A stretch of 64,000 nucleotides of DNA. Origin: Purshia tridentata (lineage: Eukaryota; Streptophyta; Magnoliopsida; Rosales; Rosaceae). The notes beneath the pieces are model-generated. The model was given only the letters and a program-made list of their open reading frames with translations, was not told the DNA's origin and ran no database searches. Location: NCBI GenBank assembly GCA_003254885.1, contig QANT01002263.1, positions 1 through 64,000 of the forward strand, in the 5' to 3' direction. Position 1 is the first letter of the stretch; the number at the start of each line of letters is the position of its first letter. Below are positions 37,201 through 49,054 of the stretch, in pieces. The position numbers and the translations under genes are program-made.

Positions 37201-37603
37201 AGGTGTAGTACGAGGTCCCGCCGGGGACGAGCGAATTGGAGAGCTCTAGCTCCTTTTGCGGGTCGGAGACCCATATCTTGAGGAATTCGGAGCGCGTTGT
37301 GGGAGAAGGGTCCGATTGGAAGGAGGAGGAGAGTTTGGGGCTGTCGTGGCCGTTGGATGAGGTGGAATCGAACGAGGTGAATATGGCGTCGGCGTAGGAC
37401 GGAGGTTCGAGGAAGGTGTTGAAATTTTTGGAAGTGGGGCTGGCGGTGGAAGCGCTCCGGCGGTCTACGGGGCCTGATGCGGACGGCGAAGATTGGCCGT
37501 TGGATGATGGCGATGGCTCGTCGAGGACCAGAGATTCCATTTCATCTTGAGATGCGTGTAGGTCAGCGGCCTCTCCGTCGCCGTGGTTTTCATGCCTCAT
37601 CAT
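34263..37603 (-). CDS. SNX2A/SNX2B: Sorting nexin 2 (PX-BAR)
   Basis: Five minus-strand exons join in phase: 36620-37603, 36067-36276, 35651-35911, 34459-34545 and 34263-34361, giving 546 residues. The N-terminal 100 residues are acidic and Ser-rich (ESLVLDEPSPSSNGQSS), as in plant SNX2. The PX phox-homology domain spans about residues 105-232 (FLKIWVSDPQKELELS, then TVRRRFKDVVTLSDWL with the phosphoinositide-binding RRF). The Vps5-type BAR coiled coil fills 290-540 (AESLVKAQQDMGETMGE, RIEKLEAAASKIFGGDRSRM). SNX1 and SNX2 proteins tubulate endosomes and, with VPS26/29/35, form retromer for vacuolar sorting and PIN recycling in plants. Intron 3 (34546-35650) is unusually long for this gene. 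The start is the first ATG of an ATGATG pair. Confidence 0.93.
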
Positions 37604-40600
37604 TTTAATTTCTGAAACTTTAATAAGCAATAAAAAACGAAGTTTGAGTTAAGGCTGGGTCTGAGGATAACGTGCGCAGGCGGTGAAGGATAAGAAGAAG
37701 AAGAGGGTGGTGGTGTAGGTGGTGGTGCATGTGAAATCGGGCGTTGCACGGCAAGGTAGTGAGTTAGTAGTGAGTCAAGTGACTCAGGGGGCCAAAGAGG
37801 AACCCACTTGCAAATCTGGCGATGTCTTGGAGACTTGGACTAACAGTTAGTTGCGACGCAATGACGTTGCTCCCGCCACGTAGGCTCCCCAGGTGTCTAC
37901 AGAAATGCTGTGCTTGCAGTGGATCATGTCTCTTTGTCCCATAAACATTAGGCTTCAAGGCTAGATTTAATGGAGCCTTAGTTAATGGACCCAGCCGGAC
38001 CAAAACCAAAGATCAAATTTTTGGTGGGCCAATTGGGTCATGAAAAGATGGTTGGGCCCTAACGTAAAAAGTTCAAAATGAATAAGATGTGGGCCTGTGG
38101 CTTATCGTATCGGCAGCTGACTTGTGTGGCTCCCAGCTGACTTTTTAATTATGGTTGGGACAGTTAAGAACAGAAAATGTTTGAATTGTTAGTGTAGTTG
38201 TTTTCTTTACTGTTATATTATATGAGGTCATGTAATCCTGAATCCTCTAGGTAGGTGTGCGTGCAAAGAACTTTGTCCTACGTCATGTTTTGAACTTGAA
38301 ATGGGTCCCGGCCCAAAAAAAAAAAAAAATTGAAATTTGTAGTTCGGTTGTCTATTGAATTGAATTTCATGGTTAGTGTTTCTGCAATTTTTGTTTTGCC
38401 AGAAATGGGAAAAAATAAACATAAGTGTGAGTAACATTGTTTCATAGGGTACAATTTGGACAGACTCAATCCAACTTAGTTTGGAATTTGATTTCATTAA
38501 ATCTCAAATTTCTTTAAATTTAAAGTACCAAATATCAAATCGCAAAACTTTAATTCTCTATTTTTTAAATCCATGTATTCATATATTCTTTGATTCTATT
38601 TGAGTGCATTCATTATTTGCTTGGTTAATTGTCTACATCTTCAAGGGTTTCCCAACTGGGGTATGATTAAATGTGCCACACTCCAAATCTGAAAGTCGAT
38701 TCTTTGAGGACCTAGGTGGAATCATATTTAGGAAGAAAGCAATTGAAGTCTATGGCATTTTGATGCACATTTTTTAGGATGAAGGACTAATGATAAAATT
38801 AGAATTGCAATTAACTTCACACCAACCTACAACTACCAATGAAAACGATCGAAAACCCCAGAAAAGAAGCAGATCGAAAATAATAAACAAATAAAAAAGA
38901 TTGAAAAGGCTTGAAAGACAAACTATGGCTCAGACAAGTTTGACAAGGAACTTCTCTACATTCTTGAATCAATTATTTTTGCTTCCATTGCATACTCATA
39001 ACGACTTCTCTTGCGATATCATATTATTTTCAATATTCTTAAAAAAAAGTCAATAACAAACTCTTACCAACTTTGTTAATTGCTCCTTTCATCTTGTTCA
39101 CCTATCTAATCCAACCCCCTCCCTCTCTGTCTCTCTGTCTCTATTAATTTGTTGATCAAGTTCGGTTTGCTGTGTTGATAACAAGCTTCCATTGAAAGAG
39201 ACTAACCGTTGTCACCTTGTCTCCAGCTTGCAACATTAGGTTTGGTCACTCATTTAGAGGCTTAAACTTTGCATAATTTTCTCTTTTGCTTTAAGACGTT
39301 TTGTACAATAGTACAAACTATAGCACCCATAAGCATAAAGCAATATCATCAATACTACCAATAGCTAATAATACAATTCTTATTTCAATTTCAAAGTATT
39401 TATTGTTGCCCACAAATTAAGTATTACCTAGAAAGCCTAGAATCAATTGGCAAATCTATAAAATTGTGGTAGCTAAACTAGACATTTTTTCTAGCTTTGA
39501 GATCTCTTATTTATATATATGGGTCCACACTTGGGGGGTCTATATCAATATGGTTTTTAGTTCTATATATAGTGCCCCAATTAATGTGGCCTTGGTAACT
39601 ATGAAAACCCCAATACATAGTGTCCCTAGCTGTCTATATCATTTTTAACCATAATAAGTCTTTGGAATATTAAAGAAATACCTACATCATGGTATGGGTG
39701 ATCCGTGTGCACTGCGAGTGACACTCTACCTAATTAATAATCTCATTAAATTAAGTGTTTTTAAGTATCTCTAACTGAATTGCTGTTAGACCCAATCAAA
39801 TCTTCATTGTAAATTTGTAATGCATGCAACATGTGCCACCTAATTTCAGAGATGACTTAGTCTACTCGTTTTTCCTTTCAAATGGAAACCGGATTTGATC
39901 CTGGTTGGTCCACAATTTTAACATAAATTAATAAAATAATTAAAACTCAATCCCCTGGACTTATCTAAGTACCAGCTTAGTTATCATCGACCGTGAACCG
40001 GCCAGCAACATCATTGTGGGCCTGATCTTGAACCCAAAACAATTTGGTGCATTAATTTAGTTCTGTCAGTAAAACCAGCGAACTTTAAAAAACTAAAATT
40101 TTTAGAAAATAAACAAAAATAATGTATATCAAACTAACGAGTACTTCTTACTTTTGAGACTAGAAATTGAAAATTTAATAGCCCTTGAAGGGCTTGATTT
40201 TGATTGACCAACATATTATAATATGTATCCTTTATGGCCACATGAGTAACTTTGCGGGAATAAAAAGTAAGAAATATCATAAGAACACTGTGATTATTTC
40301 ATATTTTCCTTAATTAAGGATTTAGGCATTACTTTTTGGTTTCCACCATTGAAAAGAAAAACATAGTTTGACGAATTCATGCCAGAATTCTAGCTAGTTT
40401 TGTATGGTACTCTTTCCAACCCGGGTACTAGTGGATGTATGCATGTTACATACGTATGCCACATAAATGCTCCAAACTAATAAATGTGGGGTTTTTAAGG
40501 GTGAGGTCGATGATCTGTACGTTCATGCCTAAACATCAATTTTCTTTGTTAGGGCATAAAAGAATAATGGGTTTGACCAGATTATTAAATAAATGTCTAG

Positions 40601-41124
40601 CTTAATCTTGGTCTTTGTCCCATTACGATTGTCTTTACATTTTAAAAGTGGTATTTCACTTCTTTTAGTGTACCATTAAGATACATACAAAAGATCATAT
40701 GTCATATAGTTGTAGACGAATTACACATTTATAGATGCCATATGCACACATATATATTGTTCAATTAATAAATTAAACAGGGAATTAATTGTTCAATTAT
40801 CAGAATTAATGCTGCCATTGGGATTTATTCAATCCGGGGGCAAAAGAGAGTAGACTTGTAAAACAAGAATGCATTATTCAAGAAATAATTCACTTTGGAT
40901 AGGCCAGTGGGTGCAACAACTCGTATAGGGTTGAACTAAGTTTGCTCTCAGGAATCTGACCATTTTGCGAATCAAAACCTAATCTGCCAACCTCACTCAA
41001 CATTACTCTCTCTCTCCTCAAATTTCCCCTATAAAACAAGCCCTCTTTCTATCACTTTTCAACTCAAAATATCACCTTTCATTAATATCATTCTACAAAT
41101 TAAGGTTAGCTAGCTAATAGAGAG
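37604..41124. promoter_or_regulatory. Divergent intergenic region SNX2 / laccase
   Basis: About 3.5 kb of AT-rich DNA. The SNX2 side is GC-rich near 37660-37900. A poly-A tract lies at about 38317. A CT-rich run lies at 39119-39143. The laccase TATA (TATAAA at 41030-41035) is about 90 bases ahead of its ATG, preceded by a CCAACCT motif at about 40987 that resembles a MYB AC-element. No exon or large element was found. Confidence 0.5.
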
Positions 41125-43405
41125 ATGGAGTACTACTCTGCCTTCTTTTTGTACCTATTAGGCCTCTGCTGCCTTCTATTTGCTTCATCAACAATGCCCT
41201 TGGCAGATGCCAAAACTCACAACCATGAATTTGTGGTAAGTTCTCTATCTAATCATCTTAATTATAATACTTTTCTCTTTCTTCAAATTAGTCCATTTCA
41301 TTCTTCTTCTTCTTAGATACTTACCATGTAATAATTGAAATGCATGAAATATTAATTAGATTCAAGCAACACCAGTGAAGAGGCTGTGCAAAACCCACAA
41401 CTCCATTACAGTGAATGGGCAATACCCTGGACCAACCTTGGAAGCCAACAACGGTGACACTATGGTCGTCAAAGTCACTAACAAAGCTCGATACAATGTT
41501 ACTATTCACTGGTAATTCATTTGCATGCGAATATTGCTATTTGTATCATCTCATTTCAGATGGTATAAATAGTTTTATTTTTTCAATATATCACGAGCTT
41601 TTCTATACATATTTTCAGATTTTCAATGCATGGACATGCATTTCAATATACATAGAAATAGTATATATTAAAGCTTACATATGTTTCAGGCATGGCATTC
41701 GGCAAATGAGAACTGGATGGGCCGATGGACCGGAATTTGTGACCCAATGCCCAATTAGGCCCGGAGGGAGTTACACATACCGGTTTACAATTCAAGGTCA
41801 AGAAGGTACTCTGTGGTGGCACGCTCACAGCTCATGGCTTAGAGCCACTGTTTATGGTGCCCTTATTATTTACCCAAAACAAGGTGACTCCTTCCCATTC
41901 ACTAAACCAAAGCGCCAAACAACCCTTCTTCTTGGTGAATGGTGGGACGCAAACCCCATTGATGTTGTGAGACAGGCGACCCGGACCGGAGCAGCTCCAA
42001 ACGTCTCCGACGCATACACCATCAATGGCCAACCTGGTGATCTTTACAACTGCTCCAGCAAAGGTTTGCTTTGATCTGCAGCTGCATTTTAATTAAATTT
42101 TAATCACGTACGACGTGACAGTTAATTTATTCTGATAATGAAAGTGACATATATGTTTCTTATGATTGCTACTGCAGACACTGTCATAGTTCCCATAGAC
42201 ACCGGCGAGACCAACCTTCTAAGAATCATCAACGCTGCCCTCAACCAAGAACTTTTCTTCACGGTGGCCAATCACATATTGACTGTTGTTGGTGCTGATG
42301 CCTCATACACCAAACCCTTCACCACCACAGTCCTCATGCTTGGCCCCGGCCAGACCACCGACGTTTTAATCACCGGCAACCAGCCCCCAGCTCGCTACTA
42401 CGTGGCTGCGCGAGCTTATGCCAGTGCACCAAATGCCCCATTTGACAACACCACCACCACCGCCATTCTCGAATACAAGTCCGCCCCTTGCAGCCCCAAC
42501 TGCACAAAGGGTCCATCAATCAAACCCGTCATGCCACAACTGCCGGCTTTCAACGACACACCCACTGCCTCTAACTTCACCAAGAGCTTCAGGAGTCCGA
42601 GAAAAGTAGAAGTCCCTACCGACATCGACGAGAACCTCTTCTTCACAATTGGCCTGGGACTCAACAACTGCCCAAAGAACTTTAAATCCAGGCTCTGCCA
42701 AGGCCCCAATGGGACACGCTTCACTGCCAGCATGAACAACGCGTCCTTTGTGCTCCCCAAAAACATTTCCATCTTGCAGGCTCACCAGCAATCCATTCCC
42801 GGCGTTTTCACCACTGATTTTCCAGCAAAGCCGCCTCGCGTATTCGATTACACGGGCAACGTGAGCCGTTCACTCTGGCAACCACTCTCGGGGACTAGGG
42901 GATACAAGTTGAAGTACGGCTCAAGAGTTCAGGTTGTGTTGCAAGACACAAGTATCTTCACGCCAGAGAACCATCCAATCCATCTCCACGGATACGATTT
43001 CTATATCCTAGCAGAGGGTTTCGGAAACTTCAATGCCAAGAAAGATACTGCAAAATTCAACCTTGTCGATCCTCCTATGAGGAACACCGTGGCAGTTCCA
43101 GTGAATGGTTGGGCAGTCATCAGATTCGTAGCTGATAACCCAGGTAACAATTAAATTTTTTTTTGAACTCGGGACCCTAACAATTAATTATTTACATGTC
43201 AATTTCGTGGGTATGAATTCAAGAATTTGATGATTAATTGTACTAATATATATGTGTTTGAAATAAATATGTAGGTGCCTGGTTAATGCATTGTCACTTG
43301 GATGTTCATATCACCTGGGGTTTGGCCATGGTTTTCTTGGTGGACAATGGAGTTGGGAAACTGCAGTCAGTAGAGCCTCCGCCGGCAGATCTTCCTCTGT
43401 GTTAG
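41125..43405 (+). CDS. Secreted laccase (multicopper oxidase)
   Basis: Five exons join in phase: 41125-41235, 41360-41511, 41690-42063, 42178-43143 and 43275-43405, giving 577 residues, typical for plant laccases. A signal peptide precedes residue about 30 ([16 protein letters not shown]). All copper-site motifs are present: HWHG (split across exons 2 and 3), [18 protein letters not shown] and [14 protein letters not shown], the last carrying the type-1 Cys and His ligands. N-glycosylation sequons are frequent. Laccases oxidise monolignols and other phenolics in the apoplast with O2 as acceptor. The neighbourhood (PRA1 on one side, DREB2 on the other) matches the setting of Arabidopsis LAC5 (At2g40370) and LAC12 (At5g05390), so it is probably of that clade. 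A probable miR408 target lies in exon 2. Confidence 0.95.
41371..41391 (+). promoter_or_regulatory. Probable miR408 target site in laccase exon 2
   Basis: The 21 bases from 41371 pair with miR408 (from memory AUGCACUGCCUCUUCCCUGGC) at about 17 positions; mismatches fall at miRNA positions 1, 7, 16 and 21, and the central positions 10-11 are paired. In several plants miR408 targets laccases, including the LAC12 clade, in the exon encoding this TPVKRLC segment. Cleavage is inferred, not shown. Confidence 0.6.
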
Positions 43406-44623
43406 GATCAAACACAGCAACTTTCCTGAAAACCCAATCACAGGGTTCTCATTTTTTTTCCCTTTATCAGAATACGATTTCATTGTTGTTAATTGTTATT
43501 ATTAATGTTTCCCCTGAATTGGGGGAGTCTAGTTGGTGCTCTGTTTTTTGTTCTTTTTGATACCTAAAAGCGGGTTAGAGGGAATGGTGCTGGGGTTGCA
43601 AAACTGAGTACCATCTGATTTAGTCACAGATGGACATGTTTATTTTGCATTTTTTTTTTCCATAAGTCAGTGTTGAAGAAATATATTAGAGTTTATGAGA
43701 TTATTTTTTTTTCCTATTAGATATGCCTCTGTTCTGTTCCATACCATCACTATCTATGTTTCTTTGACAAGACTTAATCATGGGTGGGTAAATGTGGTTA
43801 CAACCAGACAAAGAAAACAAACAGCGTCACCAAGTAAAGGAAAACAAGCTACAAGTAAATCGTAAGTCCTTGTTTACAAGAAATTCAGACCCTTAAGGCA
43901 TCAACTTCAAAATATTCTAGCCAAACCAAACTACATGTTTTTGCCCTCAGAGTTAACTATAAATTTGAACAATATAAACGAAAGCAACGCTGATTAATCA
44001 AATTGAAAAGTATTTTTTAAGTGTTCATGGCAAAGGTTACAGCTGACAAGTAATCAAATTGAAAACTATTTTGAGATAACCATTGACATTAATGATAAAT
44101 GAGAACCACCACATCTACAGTTTGTGATTTTCCCTAAGCTATTGCCTAATGTCCTAACTACTATCTGAGCTCTTGACATGAACCATTACTCGTCTCTGTC
44201 TTCGCCTTTTCCAATGTTTAAATCCGCCGATACTTTGGCTTTCTAATCCGAAGGGCTTTCACCTATTGTCAACACCTCAGCTTAAGTACATTAATTATGG
44301 CATGATCAAGTAATGTAGTATGAAAATGTTGAATCCATAATGACATGTTGTGATTTTCCTAATGTAATGTCTATGTTCTACTCGTATGTAATTAAGAAGA
44401 ATCACAACTTGACATTAGATACTAAACCCACTTTCTATCTGCAGGTGACTAGCAACTCTGCTAGCATGTCCCTTGGGAGTTCATTTTGCAATATCAAGTT
44501 ATACCACATTCCAATTTCACTATGAGAAAATGTTTCCACCGAGTAACTACTCCTGCACATTGGAATCGCTACAATTGCAAAAATTTGGATAGAAGTTGAA
44601 TTTCAGACTGTTTGAATGAACAT
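43406..44623. other. Convergent interval laccase / CHX copy 2
   Basis: 3' UTRs and AT-rich spacer. The short open frame at 44340 has no domain signal. No element was identified. Confidence 0.5.
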
Positions 44624-47251
44624 TTATCTTCGCTCCAAACTTAATCCACATTCCGAACCTCTAATGGAGTCCCCACGCTGAAGCACACAACCCAATTCCC
44701 TGCTTTCTTGCATGACCAACACATTGACAGTCCCCCCACAGAAATCAGTGGAAGCTAGCATGTCGCCAACCACTCCCAGCTCCACATGCTCCATGAAGGC
44801 CGCCATTTCTTGGATTCTCAATGACATTTGGTCGTGCCGCCGACCCACCATCACAAGGTCGTAATTACCCTGCAACTCCCAAATGCCATCCATAACGCGC
44901 ACACCGTCTTCCACCTCGATGTCACGCCAATTTAAGCGAGGGTTCCCAGTGTTCCGTAGCTTAAACTCATCCACCAATGCCTCGTCCAGCTTCCCCTCCT
45001 CTTCGGATCCGTTGCCAGTTGTTTTATTCTTCAATTTAAACCTCAACACCGACATAATGACCTCCGGGTTTCCTGACATGCGGCCCGCGTAGGCCAAAGC
45101 CTCGCGGTCGTCGGGCCCACCAATGAAAAACACCCCAACATTGCAGGAGAATTTGGTGCTATTCCAGCTGAGGCGAGAAGACAAGCCTCTGTCGACAAGT
45201 ATTCCAACCGTACAAGGGGAATACAATTGTACATTGGCATTGAAATGGCGTAACGCGGCGGCCACAGCGGTGGGGCCAACCAAGCGTTGCTGGTTTTCAT
45301 GGAACGGAATGATAACCAGAGAAATGTCCTGCTCATTGGCTAGACGGCAAATGGTCTCGTGCATGCTTTTATAAGGAGCGACCATGCTGTAGGCTTGGAT
45401 TGCCACGGGGCCTTTGGAGTTTCTCGAGTAATTCTCAAAGGCTTGCATCATGTGATCGGTGCGTGAGTTTATGCGCCTGAATGTGTTTCTCCGCTTCTTC
45501 ACAGGGACTAGAAGTGGGGCATGACTGCCGGTGAGCTCGACCGCATGGATGACGTAGGCGCAAATGGGGCTTGCCTCTGTTGGGTTTGAGGCTTCCAGGA
45601 GGGAGATGGTGTTGCGCACACTTTCTTCGTTGTGGACGCAGCAAAGAACGCTAAGCATTTCAGAGTAATTTGAAACTGATTGCATGTTTTTGACACTGTG
45701 TCGCTCTCCAAGTTGAGGCTTGTATGAGAAATAAACCACCGGTGTTACGATCATGGTCAGAGCCAGCGTGGACAGCACGATTTGAGCAAAACAATCTTCA
45801 TCTATGTTCTGCATAAATGCAATTAATGGAGAAACAAAAATTAGGAACCCAAATCAATACTAGGAAGAGACAATCGAATCTTGTTAATCAATTACCTTAG
45901 TGACCATCCATTGATTATAAGTAAAAAGCTCCACTATACCCTTGATACTCAAAATCAGGCTGAGTATGAGACTGTTTTTTAACCTAATTTTGCAGAACAA
46001 TCCAGCCACTGTAATGGCCACAATCTTAGCAACAAAGATCACAATATGGTAAACCTCAAGTTTGGCAAAAGTATTCCAATTGCGAATCGAATACACATTA
46101 ATTTTCAAGCCAACACGAAAAAAGAACACTGGCAATAGAAATTCGGAGACCAGGAATTCGGTCTTGTTCACTATTGTTGCACCAAGAGGAGGTCCATTTG
46201 GCATGACCAACCCCAGAAATATAGGACCAGTGGAAGGCATTGTGCCTATGGCGTCAGAGACAAACGCCAAGACCAGAACCAAAACTAGTATTGCAACCAC
46301 ATAACATTCCTTTACGTCTTCTCCATCACTAGTAGCTTGTCTGTCGGCAATCAATCGTAGAAGTGGTCGTAAGAAATAGATGATGAAACATAGCATGCCG
46401 AGATAGGAAAGCAAAGCCTCGAGTCCATGGCCATAAAATTTTTCCTTGAATATGAAAGTCATTGCCATGACTATCCATGCGAACAAATCGTTGAGCATTC
46501 CACAGGACAAGGCAATTTGGCCCAACTCGGAAGTCATGAGGTTGAGTTCGTCCAAGGCCTCAGCTATTACCGGAAAATAAGAAGAAGAAAACGACAACGA
46601 AGAAGAAAACAGGAAGAATCCCCCATTTGAGAATCCGGGAATGTTGTTGGTTAACGGGCGCACGGTTAAGCTTACAGCCAGAGGGAAAAATATCCCCGGC
46701 AAAATAATCTTGGAAGCATTCCTTGCGGTCCTTTTGAGCAAGGATAAGTCAACTTTCACAGCGATTATGAACATGGAGTATATTATGCCCAAATTACATA
46801 TCGTTTCAAACATTGGAAAGTCTTTTCCTTCGTATTGTAGTATGTCCTTGATTGCCTGCTTGTGTCCTAGAACTGAGGGACCCCAGATAATGCCAGCCTG
46901 AAAAAATCAAACAACATATATATATAGATTTAATATTATACCAAACTAGTAAGGCATGCCAAGATTTTAAAGCTCAGCTGTGAGAACATGATATTAATTT
47001 GCAAATTAAAGCTTGCATACCAGGAGATTGCAGACAAATTTGGTTTGTCCCAGAGGCCTCAAAAATGAATAAAGCAGTCGGGACGTAACTCCGATTAGGA
47101 TGATTTGGAACATCATTACAGGATATGGATTATCTAAAGGGTTATGTGTTAACCACATCCCTCTGAAACCGAGAGGCTGATACGGTATACAAAACCCTTT
47201 TTGACCTCTTTGGCTCAAGTGGCTACTGTTAGCGCTTAAGATACTAGTCAT
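44624..47251 (-). CDS. Cation/H+ antiporter, CHX family, copy 2
   Basis: Exons 47021-47251, 45896-46897 and 44624-45808 join in phase to 805 residues. The start is the ATG at 47249-47251; the upstream open frame has no ATG. The N-terminal core has the CPA2 plan: a FRGMWL entry helix, AGIIWGPSVLGHKQ, and about twelve membrane segments with PNGPPLGATIV and VFFFRVGLKINV. The ion-site pair is intact as Asn-Asp (Asp214 in CGMLNDLFAW). The C-terminal half has the CHX USP-like domain (EMLSVLCCVHNEESVRNT, VFFIGGPDDREALAYAGRM). It is closely similar to copy 3 and both have matching intron positions, so they are recent tandem duplicates. Substrate and membrane are unknown. Confidence 0.92.
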
Positions 47252-49054
47252 TTCTCTGTACGTAGGTACCTCCCCCAATTAACTTGATGCAAAAATCCTC
47301 AATCCATCATCGATGACAAGGTTCAAATGAGATTCGTGGGTTTAGGTATGGTTGTAATCCTAATTATGAATCATTGAACTGATTGAAAATCATATTCAAT
47401 ATTAGTAAGACGTAGGGCAAAAACAGATCTTAAATTTTGGTTATGCGCAGGTGTGTATGAGTCATTGTCAAGTTGCAGTTGCGTGGGTAAGAGATGTTTT
47501 CAAGGTGCAGTTGTTGTCATAGTACTATAGAAGGACCTGTAAAAGAAGGGTTAGGTCAAAGACAAACGTACTCAAACAGAAAGGAGTTGGTAATTAAGAG
47601 GTAACTCTTAATTAACAGTGCTGTTAATTAACTGATTTCAGTTTATATATAGTAACAGATAATTAATTATAAGTCAGTAATTGATGTGCTGGAGTTTGTT
47701 GGTGGCCAATTATTCGGTTTTGTGTATAAATACATGGTTGTAATGTAGAATTGTCGTCATTTTTCATAAGAAATAATTATGTTGCTTTATTAATTATTAT
47801 CAATGAAAAGCATTTGTTGTTTATAGTATCAATCTTGCGATCTGAGTTGCTTATAGTCTTGTTGATCTTGTATTAATGACTGTTGCTTAAGGCATGCAAA
47901 GATTTTGAAGCTCAGCTGTGACTGTGAGAATATAATATTAATGACCGTTGGCAGGGATAAGCTAGCTAGCTAGCTCAAAGAGATTGCAGACAAATTTGGT
48001 TTGGGCCATCATTAGAGGATATGGATTATCTAAAGGGTTATGTTGTAACTGTTAGTCTGATACGGTATACAAAACTCGTTTTGACCTCCTTGCTCTAATT
48101 GGCTACTGTTAGTGCTCAAGATAATAGGCATCTCTGTACGTTTAATAACTTGATGTAAAAATCCTCAATCCCAGGATCGATCCCGATGTTTAATTGAGAT
48201 TCATGGGTTTGGGTATGGTTGCATGTAATGCTAATTGACCTTAATTATGAATCATTGAGCTGATTGAAAATCAAATTCAATGTTAACTGTACGTTAACTG
48301 ATTTCTGTTTATATATAGTAACAGATAAGTAATTGCAAGTCAGTTATTGATGAGTTGGTAGTCGATTATTCGGTGTGCAGAAATATATATGGTTGTAATT
48401 GATAACATTCCTAGAACTATTAGAAAGTAATGAAGAAGTGAGGGGAAAGCAGAGAAAGAGAGAAGAGAGAGATAAAAAGACTACATTGTATGTACTGACT
48501 GAATTGAAAGATAATATCATATTACTGTATTATTACAAGTGTATAGGCACAAGTAGAAGTACTCTTTATACCCTTAATAGTAATCTAGAATGATGGAAAA
48601 TGACCTTGTTATCAATGATCGAAAAGCATTTGTTGTATATGGTGTCTATATTGCGATCTTACAAAATGAATTTCAATATTACAGCATCCAATCGATGGCA
48701 AAACAAAATTCAAAACCTGAGTAAAAGATTTAAGTGTATAGAGATCGAGGTTTAAAAACCCAAAATTAGATAGCCCATGATGTTAAAGGGAGGGTTATTT
48801 CGAAATCATGCCCAAAGATTTCGGACCGTAGCCCATGAATGAGGGGAAGAATAGTACGGAAGAAGAAAGTGGTGCCTATGGTGATCCTTTTTTTCTTTAT
48901 TTCTTTATTTATTTTGTTTTGCATGAATGATTTTAAGAAACTTTTTAAAGATTGTATAAAGGTTAAAGTGGTGTCTGTAAAAAAATAAAGCTAACATATG
49001 TCAAATATTCTAATTGACAGGAATTCCATGGAATTAATTAATTAATATACAAAA
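47252..49054. other. CHX copy 2 upstream region and CHX pseudo-exon region
   Basis: This is the upstream side of copy 2 plus a decayed duplicate of the same unit (listed next). A candidate TATA for copy 2 is TATTTATAC on the minus strand near 47724-47732. Downstream of 48660 I see only AT-rich DNA, presumably the 3' side of copy 3. Confidence 0.5.
47890..48660 (-). pseudogene. Decayed duplicate of a CHX first exon with its promoter
   Basis: The sequence 47890-48180 repeats 46950-47310 in order: intron 1 start (GGCATGCAAAGATTTTGAAG), AGATTGCAGACAAATTTGG, GGATATGGATTATCTAAAGG, then CTGATACGGTATACAAAAC and TTGGCTACTGTTAG. About 60 bases in the middle of the exon are missing, and further changes destroy the reading frame. 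Beyond it, 48290-48400 repeats the promoter block of copies 2 and 3. An extra segment of about 200 bp (about 48405-48605) sits inside the copied region and is absent from the other promoter copies. No exons 2 or 3 follow. It is a broken tandem copy of the CHX unit. Confidence 0.75.
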
